In this document: piece by piece, positions 23,028 to 30,087 of the stretch | Numbering within the stretch: the stretch's first letter is position 1 | Layout of the letters: each line of letters opens with the position of its first letter | Assembly (NCBI RefSeq): GCF_051400755.1 | Contig: NZ_JBLFFL010000003.1 | Location: 124,001 to 188,000 of the forward strand | Origin: Parapedobacter sp051400755 | GTDB lineage: Bacteria > Bacteroidota > Bacteroidia > Sphingobacteriales > Sphingobacteriaceae | DNA: 64,000 bases | Reading direction: 5' to 3' | Notes under the pieces: generated by a model | The model's input: the letters and a program-made list of their open reading frames with translations, nothing else | The model's database searches: none | Told to the model about the DNA's origin: nothing | Made by a program: the position numbers and the translations under genes

Positions 23028-23195
23028 ATGCCGGTTTCAGTAAATAAACGTACAGGGGCTACAAAAGGTCATACAAATGCAGTGCTTAGCAACCAGGTGA
23101 AAAGCTATGCAAATGACCCTTATTTTGTGAAGAAAGCGGAAGAGGCAAAAAAAAACATCGAGAAAGTTGGGCTGCCGAATCCTAAAAAACGGTAA
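23028..23195 (+). CDS. 55-residue basic partner of DUF6934, copy 2
   Basis: Starts MPVSVNKRTGATKGHTNAVL and contains the centre YANDPYFVKKAEEAKKNIEK that aligns with the copy at 14090. A purine-rich ribosome site (AAGGAGAGG) precedes the ATG by a few bases. The two copies differ at most positions yet keep size, charge and order after DUF6934, which supports translation and a linked role. Confidence 0.6.
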   Translation: MPVSVNKRTGATKGHTNAVLSNQVKSYANDPYFVKKAEEAKKNIEKVGLPNPKKR

Positions 23196-23198
23196 ATC

Positions 23199-23259
23199 AA
23201 GTCGTTGATTGACCGCTTCTTGACGGGCTTCAGGTCTTTCTCAAACCGGTTGGTGTAGG
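23199..23259. repeat. 61-bp repeat from a YafQ-like gene, copy 2
   Basis: Nearly identical to 22018-22078 and in the same orientation. The minus frame reads TYTNRFEKDLKPVKKRSIND, the start of a YafQ-type toxin. It directly follows the small DUF6934 partner gene. Confidence 0.65.
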
Positions 23260-23349
23260 TGGATATTGCGGTGCAAGCTGACCCCCATCGGCTAGCTTTG
23301 ACTTTCCGGATATCAGCACGATTGATCCAATCGCAAACCTTGTACAGAC

Positions 23350-23467
23350 GTGTATATCCCCTATCTTCTAATAGGCTCAAAACACCATGCTCATAAGGTA
23401 AATGAGCTGCACCGATAACAACAAAAACAGGCTTGGATTGCATGATTTCATCGATTCCGTCTGCCAT
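23350..23467 (-). pseudogene. C-terminal fragment of a TraB/GumN-family gene
   Basis: Reads MADGIDEIMQSKPVFVVIGA, then AHLPYEHGVLSLLEDRGYT. This matches the end of TraB/GumN proteins, where the GA-HLP motif precedes a GYT end. The frame then runs into unrelated sequence and the YafQ scrap. The signal peptide and N-terminal two thirds are absent. Confidence 0.45.
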
Positions 23468-23474
23468 TTTTTTG

Positions 23475-23576
23475 TTTCGCCGAATGCTTCAATTTGCGGA
23501 GCAATTTACCGATGAAGAAATTGTCGTTACACTGTCACGACCAAGTTTATCAGTATTAGCGGCAAGATATTCTTAA
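23475..23576 (+). pseudogene. fragment of a DUF1016/YhcG-type nuclease gene
   Basis: A 33-residue open piece, FRRMLQFAEQFTDEEIVVTL, followed by SRPSLSVLAARYS and a stop. It resembles the segment of DUF1016 proteins that precedes the SWSH motif, but the following part is deleted. Together with the adjacent TraB and YafQ scraps it marks a rearranged region. The stretch 23577-23784 shows nothing I can name. Confidence 0.4.
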
Positions 23577-23784
23577 TCGTGTATTTCATTGCTGTGTCTT
23601 TTCGTTGTCTCTTTGGATAGTTTGACATTATTACGATATCAATCCAGGAAATATAAAAAACTTTTTGCGATATCGTACTTATTCAACAGATTTCTTGAAT
23701 GGCTGAACAGAAAAATGTATTATTGAACATGCATACTCACACGGCAATATCCGTTGATGACGTTTTAATGCGCGCTAAATAAAT

Positions 23785-24429
23785 ATGATGATGAAAACAA
23801 GAACAATCCTTTTAGGCATATGCGCCTTTATTTCCATTACTGCTTTCGGACAAAAAGCTGATAAAAACGGCTGGATTTCACTTTGGGACGGGGAAACCTT
23901 GGACGGATGGAAAGCCAGTGAGAATCCGGCTTCCTTTTCCGTTGAAAACGGGAGCATAAAAGTAGATGGTCCACGGGCTCACCTGTTCTACGTCGGTGAT
24001 ATTGAAGGCAGCGACTTTACAAATTTTGAATTCAAGGCCAAGGTGAAAACTGCTCCCTCTGCTAATTCAGGGATTTTTTTTCATACAGCATATCAGGAGG
24101 AAGGCTGGCCTTCCAAAGGATATGAGGTACAGGTGAATCAGTCTCACAGCGACTGGAGAAAAACAGGCAGTCTCTATTCCTATGATGATGTACGGGAGGT
24201 ACATGTTGATGACAATGAATGGTATACACAGCATTTCATCGTAAAGGGCGATTCGATCACAGTAAAAATCAATGGTAAAACAGTGGTAGAATACGTGGAG
24301 TCAAAGGACCAGAAGAGGTCCAGCGATAAAGGAGAGCAAAAATTTGACAGCGGTACTTTTGCCATTCAGGCTCATGATCCTGAAAGTGTGGTCTACTTCA
24401 AGGATATACAGGTGAAGCCTCTCCCATAA
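23785..24429 (+). CDS. secreted DUF1080 (3-keto-disaccharide hydrolase-like) protein
   Basis: A 214-residue protein with signal peptide (MMMKTRTILLGICAFISITA, cut after FG). One DUF1080 lectin-like beta-sandwich follows: GWISLWDGETLDGWKASENP at its start, NSGIFFHTAYQEEGWPSKGY EVQV in the middle, and an end AHDPESVVYFKDIQVKPL. DUF1080 proteins of Bacteroidota act on or bind glycans in the periplasm. ATG codons at 23785, 23788 and 23791 are all possible starts. Confidence 0.85.
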   Translation: MMMKTRTILLGICAFISITAFGQKADKNGWISLWDGETLDGWKASENPASFSVENGSIKVDGPRAHLFYVGDIEGSDFTNFEFKAKVKTAPSANSGIFFHTAYQEEGWPSKGYEVQVNQSHSDWRKTGSLYSYDDVREVHVDDNEWYTQHFIVKGDSITVKINGKTVVEYVESKDQKRSSDKGEQKFDSGTFAIQAHDPESVVYFKDIQVKPLP

Positions 24430-24506
24430 ACAAGTGAAGTTTCATTTTTATCTTTGAAAGGATATCATAACCATCGGAATATGCTCGGCCATTTCGTTAA
24501 ATTTAA

Positions 24507-24713
24507 ATGAGAACCTACTATCTTTTCAGCGGATTGGGGGCAGACCATCGGGCATTTCAGGAACCATCGAATACCGTACATATACACGGCACCGCTGACC
24601 GGATATTGCCCTTCCGCTTTGTAAAGGCAGACTATGTGATACCCGGCGGCTCGCACCTCATGGTGGTAAACCGGGCAAAGGAAATCAGCGATATAATAGC
24701 TGGCATAGGTTGA
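24507..24713 (+). pseudogene. alpha/beta-hydrolase gene with an internal deletion
   Basis: The first 18 residues (MRTYYLFSGLGADHRAFQ) are the start of an alpha/beta-hydrolase with its oxyanion-loop region. They are joined in frame to the end of the same fold: HIHGTADRILPFRFVKADYV and GGSHLMVVNRAKEIS, with the catalytic Asp and His regions. The nucleophile elbow and central 150 residues are gone, so it cannot be active. Confidence 0.6.
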
Positions 24714-24861
24714 TTACGTTTTGCTACACACCGAAAAAAATTGCTCCTCTCCTACTCGCGAACTTGGTGGCAGGATAGTGAAACAACGTTTTGGAATGAC
24801 TGGATTTCAACGATAAGTTGATTGCACCGGAGCGAAGTGGTTTCGCCCGGGTCAGATACCG

Positions 24862-25826
24862 CTATTTCTTCTTCTTGGCCAAATCAGCGCGGACTTTGTG
24901 AACGAATTCAGTGGATACTTCGGCAATGTCAGCAGCCTGCTCATCGGATAAGCCAAGTTTGACGATAAGATTTTCAACTACATCATAGCTTTTCTGTTCT
25001 GAGCCTTGCTGTAGTCCTTGCTGCCGTTCCTGCCGTTTTATAGCTTCTATAACACCCATATTGATTGTGCCTCCTGTCAGTTGTACCACTTGTTCATCAA
25101 ACTTAGAAAAGTTTGTCATGCAAAACAAACTTTTCGGTCTCTCATCGGCCATTTAAGATATACACTTCGATGAAACATACGATTTATTTTCTGATCATCT
25201 ATGAAAATGAAGTTTTTCAGGAACACCAAAAAGCTGGTGATGCGGTCCCGATCGTATTCATACCGTAGCAGCGCCTTGGCAATGGTAAGCCTGTCCTCGC
25301 CCAACTCCTCATCCGGCACTTTGCCTTCTAGCAATGCCTTTTGGCAGGCAAGCACGATGAGTGAGAACGGATTCTCCATCGCCAGGAGTTCCTCCTCGGC
25401 ATGATCAAAGATCTGGTAGGCAAGATACCGGAAATGGATCGTGGTGCGGATGCCCTGATGCCAGTATTCCGATGGCCTGCGCTGGCTTTTCCTGCCCGTG
25501 AAAACCGCAATGGTTTCCACCGGTACACGGTACCTATCCAGTAAACGGTAATGGTACTGGAAAAGCCGGAAGGCGAAATCCACTTGATTGCCGCCCTCTA
25601 TCTCGGTATGCAGCAGTATCCATTTTTCGGTCCCATCCTTCAGGTACACTTTCACCAGAAGGTCCGCAACACGCTTACCTTTCTTACGCTCCCTGTCGGG
25701 AATGATCTCGAGCAATTCCTTATCCATGAATTCCAATCCCCGGGCGAAGTCGAACAGTTCATCGGCATTGAAATAAAGGAAGCGCATGAATTCAGTGAAC
25801 CATTCCTCAAAGGCGCCTTTGAGCAA
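24862..25826 (-). pseudogene. Rpn-type PD-(D/E)XK nuclease gene, frameshifted
   Basis: Frame 1 (25826-25116) reads LKGAFEEWFTEFMRFLYFNA, then a PD-(D/E)XK core ADLLVKVYLKDGTEKWILLH TEIEG, and stops after MFHRSVYLK. Frame 2 (25152-24862) continues with FDEQVVQLTGGTINMGVIEA and a Lys-rich end LAKKKK. Intact Rpn-like proteins (recombination-promoting nuclease/putative transposase) have both parts in one frame. The 5' end also lacks an ATG: the frame is open upstream to a TGA with no good start. Two changes thus make it a likely pseudogene. Confidence 0.65.
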
Positions 25827-25899
25827 CTCGTCGTTCTGCTTGGGCGGTTTATTATTGGTTTGGTTTCGTTTACGAAGCCCCCCTCAACGACAAGTACTA

Positions 25900-26049
25900 T
25901 CAATCCAGGCAGAAAGAAAATGTAGTAGCTCCGATGGAACTTGAGAGTCTATCCCACACACGAATATCCTGATCGATGGGTTGATTGGATACGGCTTTTT
26001 CAATGACCCGAAATCGCTGATAGATACGGCGAAGCATTTGTATATCCAT
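25900..26049 (-). CDS. possible 49-residue protein
   Basis: From the ATG at 26049: MDIQMLRRIYQRFRVIEKAV, then SNQPIDQDIRVWDRLSSS and a short end. The composition is protein-like, and it lies divergent from the toxin-antitoxin genes. No family recognised; could be a remnant. Confidence 0.25.
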   Translation of the reverse strand: MDIQMLRRIYQRFRVIEKAVSNQPIDQDIRVWDRLSSSIGATTFSFCLD

Positions 26050-26118
26050 GGCAATAACCTTTTTTCGATCTGACAATTTTGTGTTATATTTGTTGATAGG
26101 TAACAAACGTTTTTAGTC

Positions 26119-26355
26119 ATGAGTACGCTGGAATTAAAGGATATGTTGATTCATCGGATTGCCGAGATCGACGATGTGCAATTTCTGAAAGCCCTTAAAA
26201 CGATTTTGGATACGAAAACCGAAGCCCAAACCATCAACCTTACCCAAGCGCAGATTCAGGAAATCCAAGCCTCTCGCGAGGATATCGCGGCAGGCAGATT
26301 TGTTGAGCAGGATGACTTGGATGCCGAATTCAATACATGGCTAAAAAGAAAATAG
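26119..26355 (+). CDS. ParD-like antitoxin
   Basis: A 78-residue protein starting MSTLELKDMLIHRIAEIDDV. The N-terminal part is short and helical, and the end has the antitoxin-like pattern QEIQASREDIAAGRFVEQDD followed by a basic FNTWLKRK. It overlaps the ParE/RelE-type toxin gene by 19 bp, the usual arrangement. TATATTTG at 26085-26092 is a likely -7 box, but its -33 element is weak. It should bind and neutralise the toxin and repress the operon. Confidence 0.75.
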   Translation: MSTLELKDMLIHRIAEIDDVQFLKALKTILDTKTEAQTINLTQAQIQEIQASREDIAAGRFVEQDDLDAEFNTWLKRK

Positions 26356-26636
26356 TATGGTCTCACAAAGCGCGGATAAAACTCTTCGAAATCATGGAGT
26401 TTTATGCCAAGCGGAACCAAAGTACAGCCTATTCAACCAAATTGTATAAACTTTTTACCAAAAACACTCGCCTGCTGCTCAAACATCCGAAACTCGGAAT
26501 CAAGACTAGTGTTGAGGAAGTTAGAGGGCTGATCATTTCAGACTACATTCTCTTTTACGAATTCATCGATGACACGCTTGTGATCCATACATTGTGGCCC
26601 TGCAAGCAAAATCTGGAAGATCTGGTAATTAAATAG
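26337..26636 (+). CDS. ParE/RelE-superfamily toxin
   Basis: A 99-residue protein: IVWSHKARIKLFEIMEFYAK at the start, LLKHPKLGIKTSVEEVRGLI in the middle and FYEFIDDTLVIHTLWPCKQN at the end. This is the compact ParE/RelE fold seen in Bacteroidota (ParE-like: W-S-x-x-A, then Y-x-I-F/L-Y-E, then I-x-x-x-W). It could target gyrase or mRNA; the sequence does not decide. Full length, downstream of its antitoxin. Confidence 0.8.
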   Translation: MAKKKIVWSHKARIKLFEIMEFYAKRNQSTAYSTKLYKLFTKNTRLLLKHPKLGIKTSVEEVRGLIISDYILFYEFIDDTLVIHTLWPCKQNLEDLVIK

Positions 26637-26828
26637 CTAAGGAATGATTTGACAATAGCTCCCGAAATTCATTACCTATATGCTGGCGGGCCGTTGACGC
26701 GCTCGTGGCGGTCACTGTTTTTCTGCCAAAAAAAACCTGCAACGGTGAGGCTTGTCGGCCTGGTGGACAACGAATAGCCGAAGAAGTGCAATCTGAGTAG
26801 AGCGATAGCCGGACTGAGTTCTCTCTTT

Positions 26829-26999
26829 CTAAGATTTATTTCTGAATAGAAGATAAATAATCGGCCAAACGAAAGGTAAAAAAACAATGCCTGCCAAATT
26901 CAGCCAATGTATTTGTCTACGTCTTTTACCCATATCGTAAGCAACCCAAAAGAAGGATACCACGATAAGACCTAACGTAACAAAAAACAGAAGTTCCAT
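26829..26999 (-). CDS. 56-residue two-helix membrane protein, copy B
   Basis: MELLFFVTLGLIVVSFFWVA, with the same basic loop and second helix as copy A at 10870-11040. The roughly 200 bp around it (26819-27020) are nearly identical to 10860-11060. Upstream on the minus strand only the last few codons of the Cys-rich peptide gene remain (27021-27060), so this copy lost its partner. Confidence 0.6.
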   Translation of the reverse strand: MELLFFVTLGLIVVSFFWVAYDMGKRRRQIHWLNLAGIVFLPFVWPIIYLLFRNKS

Positions 27000-27020
27000 A
27001 AACAATTATAATAAATTTTT

Positions 27021-27060
27021 TTAATATTTCTAATTAATAGCGCAGGATGCCGCAGCCATA
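27021..27060 (-). pseudogene. C-terminal scrap of the Cys-rich peptide gene
   Basis: The end of the peptide gene and its stop, corresponding to about 11071-11110, is present here and then the similarity breaks off. It marks the breakpoint of the duplicated cassette. Confidence 0.5.
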
Positions 27061-27109
27061 GAAGCGAGGAACACCGCCTTTCCGTATCATCGATATCTAC
27101 GTACGCTAC

Positions 27110-27301
27110 TTATTTCTTCAATTTGGCAACTTGTATAGCGATGAATTCCGGCAAATAGTCGGGCGTACAATTTTTTGCCACTATTTGGTCTCTGTAAAGG
27201 CCTGTTCGTTCTCCAAGGGCTATGCATCTGGAACGAAATTCTTCTTGAAAAATCCCAATTTGAGCTGCAGTAAAATTCATCGCCCATTGGATTGCCGTCA
27301 T
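27110..27301 (-). CDS. possible 63-residue protein
   Basis: MTAIQWAMNFTAAQIGIFQE, then EFRSRCIALGERTGLYRDQI and an end IAIQVAKLKK. Composition is protein-like but no family is recognised. It may be a remnant of a longer gene, as it sits next to the duplicated cassette breakpoint. Confidence 0.25.
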   Translation of the reverse strand: MTAIQWAMNFTAAQIGIFQEEFRSRCIALGERTGLYRDQIVAKNCTPDYLPEFIAIQVAKLKK

Positions 27302-27399
27302 TGCTTCTAAAAAGCGGAAGTTGTAAGTTTGTGTTGCAAAACAAACTACAACAGGGTTAAAAGTAGGGGAATAAATTTTGTCGGATAAGAGTTAAAAAC

Positions 27400-27903
27400 A
27401 TGAAGTATACACCTGAAGATGGCTTTCCATATTATCTGGACTTTGTAAAAAAGTTGGACTGTCTGCCACTTTTTACGTCTGAATCGACTTATAATTTTTT
27501 AAATTCAATCAGTGAAGAAAAAGCACTTTATCGTTATAAAACAGATAAATGGAGCATAAAGCAAATTGTTGGGCATATAACTGACCACGAAAGGATAAAG
27601 ATATTCCGAGCCTTTTTAATGAGCAGAAATATCGACGTGGAACTATGGGGATACGACCAAAACTTATTGGTAGATAACAGTCGATTTGAAGAGTTAACAT
27701 TTCGTCAACTTTTGACTGACTATAAAAATGTAAGGAACGCAACCATTAGTTTTATAGAATCCTTATCCGAAAGTCAATTGAACATAAAAGGTCGGGCTCG
27801 GCAATATGAAGTCACACTGGAAGATTTTTTAAAATCCATTATTGGACACGAAATCCATCATATCAACATTATCAAAGAAAGCTATCTTTCGCAATGGGAT
27901 TAA
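27400..27903 (+). CDS. DinB-family protein
   Basis: A 167-residue four-helix protein: KWSIKQIVGHITDHERIKIF carries the first metal-binding histidine region (GHITDHE), and the end has SIIGHEIHHINIIKESY with the remaining histidines. DinB proteins are often thiol-dependent metal enzymes; substrate unknown. Intact, single gene. Confidence 0.8.
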   Translation: MKYTPEDGFPYYLDFVKKLDCLPLFTSESTYNFLNSISEEKALYRYKTDKWSIKQIVGHITDHERIKIFRAFLMSRNIDVELWGYDQNLLVDNSRFEELTFRQLLTDYKNVRNATISFIESLSESQLNIKGRARQYEVTLEDFLKSIIGHEIHHINIIKESYLSQWD

Positions 27904-27978
27904 TACCAGCGAAATTCTTCGAATGGTTCGATCTGGCTTTCCCGGAAATCAGTGTTCACTCTAAAAGCTATTCAAAAC

Positions 27979-28009
27979 GAAGCCCAGAAACGGAGAGAAT
28001 CGGGGCTTC
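27979..28009. terminator. repeat-family hairpin (second copy)
   Basis: Arms GAAGCCC (27979-27985) and GGGCTTC (28003-28009), with the loop and downstream ACTATAAACCTAAAT tail related to the copy at 10088-10116. It lies after the DinB gene and before the convergent Rpn gene, so it may terminate either one. Confidence 0.5.
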
Positions 28010-28112
28010 AAACTATCCAAACTATAAACCTAAATGGGACCTGCACTTTTCTCGAAAGCGCAATTGCTAAACTGTAATCTACCTCCATTTGGGATGATAT
28101 GGCAAACGATAA

Positions 28113-29006
28113 TTAAAGACTTTCAATCTCCTTGATGGATAGACCAGTGCCTTTGGCAATATCTGCTATGGGTACACCCATATTTTTAAACTCCAAAGCA
28201 ATCTTGCGTTTCTCGGCCTCTGCTTTGACGCGTTCTTTTTTGGCACCTTCTTTAAGAGCCTCCCTGCGAACTGTATCAAATGCATTCTGTGTATCCCATT
28301 TTGCCTTTAAACTCGCTTCGTATGCCACACGTTCCTCCTTTCTTAATTTTGCGAATTCCGATATCTTGAAGATAAGCTGAAACACGCGCTTATCCAAAAA
28401 TGTCGGAACCTTATCTAGGGTGCTCATATGCTTCAGTAGGTACATCCACTTGTCCATGTCCGTGAGCAAATCATCACCGGTTTTCACAAAATTAACGATT
28501 TCCAAGAATTTAAAACCTAATTTGTTGTAAAATAATTTACCGGATGTCTTTTCCATCAGTGCAATATCATGGAAGTACTTGTCTTGTTCACCGGCATCCA
28601 TACTGAATTCCAAAATGCCGATCAAGTAAACCGCTGGCAGTTGGTAATCATTTGATTCTTGTCCTCTTTTTAACAACCGCTGGATCAGTCGCGATACGTA
28701 GAACAATGCCCTATCTTTAAAATAATCCTGCCGGATACGCTGCATCTCCACGATAAAATATTCGCCGTTGTCGCCCTTGCACTGCAGGTCGAAAATGACG
28801 CGCTTGTCCGTGCCATCCTCTCCATCGTGTTCATGTGGAGCGTATTCAAGTTCAGCAATATGCTTCTCTCCCCGAAAAAGGTCGTTCAGGAACTCTATGA
28901 GTATTTCCTTGTTTGGCACCCGGCCGAATAGATGTCGGAAACCCCAGTCCGTGAGCGGGTCTATGAATTTCCCGATGGTAGGTTGTTTTGGATGTTGTGT
29001 TTTCAT
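28113..29006 (-). CDS. Rpn-family PD-(D/E)XK nuclease / putative transposase
   Basis: A 297-residue intact protein. N-terminal TIGKFIDPLTDWGFRHLFGR and FLNDLFRGEKHIAELEYAPH are typical of the family. The nuclease core reads KRVIFDLQCKGDNGEYFIVE MQ (D...E-x-Q). The C-terminal part has a coiled region (EGAKKERVKAEAEKRKIAL) and an SIKEIESL end. Rpn proteins promote RecA-independent recombination or act in defence. Single gene, clean start. Confidence 0.85.
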   Translation of the reverse strand: MKTQHPKQPTIGKFIDPLTDWGFRHLFGRVPNKEILIEFLNDLFRGEKHIAELEYAPHEHDGEDGTDKRVIFDLQCKGDNGEYFIVEMQRIRQDYFKDRALFYVSRLIQRLLKRGQESNDYQLPAVYLIGILEFSMDAGEQDKYFHDIALMEKTSGKLFYNKLGFKFLEIVNFVKTGDDLLTDMDKWMYLLKHMSTLDKVPTFLDKRVFQLIFKISEFAKLRKEERVAYEASLKAKWDTQNAFDTVRREALKEGAKKERVKAEAEKRKIALEFKNMGVPIADIAKGTGLSIKEIESL

Positions 29007-29073
29007 ACTCCAAACATGAGAAACTCATATCTACTAGCCGGATATAAACGTTTATATCCGTTTATTTCCGGCT

Positions 29074-29286
29074 ATGGGCAGGTTTATGGATTCCTTAGCT
29101 AGAAGGCGTGCATTTGATATCAGCACAGGCATCTATCGGTTCCCGAAGGAAAGGGCCGTCGAAATCGCAATCATTACTGCGAAGGAATTCTTTGATGCAG
29201 TCACCCAGTTAAAAGAAATAGGCGATCGTTATTTCGGCGAGGGGATAACTTTCATCGGTGATAGCATCTATGTGCTACCTCCCTAA
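29074..29286 (+). CDS. hypothetical protein, 70 residues
   Basis: MGRFMDSLARRRAFDISTGI, then RFPKERAVEIAIITAKEFFD and an end GEGITFIGDSIYVLPP. Small and soluble. The last 12 bp overlap the end of the convergent lipoprotein gene. Family not recognised; might be the end of a longer gene. Confidence 0.4.
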   Translation: MGRFMDSLARRRAFDISTGIYRFPKERAVEIAIITAKEFFDAVTQLKEIGDRYFGEGITFIGDSIYVLPP

Positions 29287-29814
29287 TATCGTTGGAATCG
29301 AAGCAACCGCCTTACTGATAGCATTTTCCCGATAAATTACACTAAAGGTCCCTTCATATGTGTTGAATTCCTCCTTGAATTCACCATCGTACAAGCGGTC
29401 CTTTTTGAGATTGACCGAAAACCTCGCCAGAATACGGCTTTCTATGTTATCAAATCCCAGTATTTCAAAGCGGTTCATTTTGGAAGAGTCCAAGCTATAC
29501 GTGGCCGCGATACTGGCGCAGAGCTCACAGCTAGGTATTGTCACACGGGCATCAAATCCACCCAGCTTACCGACAAACGACGGATCTCTTTTGAAAATAA
29601 ATGCTATAAGTTCATTATTTTGGCCCGACGCTTGAATATAAAAGGTACTATCGTTGCTGTGACGATACCCCTGAACAGCGTTTACCTTCCAATCGACACC
29701 GTTCTTTTTAACCCGGAAAACGAATTCCTGCTTATCTTCATTTTCCATTTTGGCTTTGGAACACCCACTTACGACTACAAATAAAATAGCACAAATGATA
29801 ATTGTATATTTCAT
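29275..29814 (-). CDS. lipoprotein of unknown function
   Basis: From the ATG at 29814: MKYTIIICAILFVVVSGCSK, with a lipobox ending at Cys18. The mature part of about 160 residues is beta-rich (EFVFRVKKNGVDWKVNAVQG ... FYIQASGQNNELIAFIF). Two cysteines in SCELCAS may form a disulfide. Surface or outer-membrane inner-leaflet location is expected. Single gene. Confidence 0.7.
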   Translation of the reverse strand: MKYTIIICAILFVVVSGCSKAKMENEDKQEFVFRVKKNGVDWKVNAVQGYRHSNDSTFYIQASGQNNELIAFIFKRDPSFVGKLGGFDARVTIPSCELCASIAATYSLDSSKMNRFEILGFDNIESRILARFSVNLKKDRLYDGEFKEEFNTYEGTFSVIYRENAISKAVASIPTILGR

Positions 29815-30087
29815 ACACAATACTTAAACGTCCATGTTAAAGGTAGCATAAAATTGAAAAAATAGAAATTAAACTATGATACTCCCTAGTTCCGTTGGAT
29901 TCAAGAAAGAGTGTCTTACGAGTATTGTTCAATTTTTGGGGAAGTACTACATGTTCAAAAACGGACAGCAAGTGTTCGTATTCGAACAGTGCTTTAAAGT
30001 AAAACAGGTCTTGAACAAACCCTAAAGGCCGTTTATATAAAATGGCTTGTTATTTGAACCCCATTTATCATTCTAAATTTATATGAT

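Noticed and set aside
29973..29988. palindrome TGTTCG/CGAACA upstream of the MacB-like permease as an operator
   Set aside because: Arms are only 6 bp and no regulator or promoter box is aligned with it; chance cannot be excluded.
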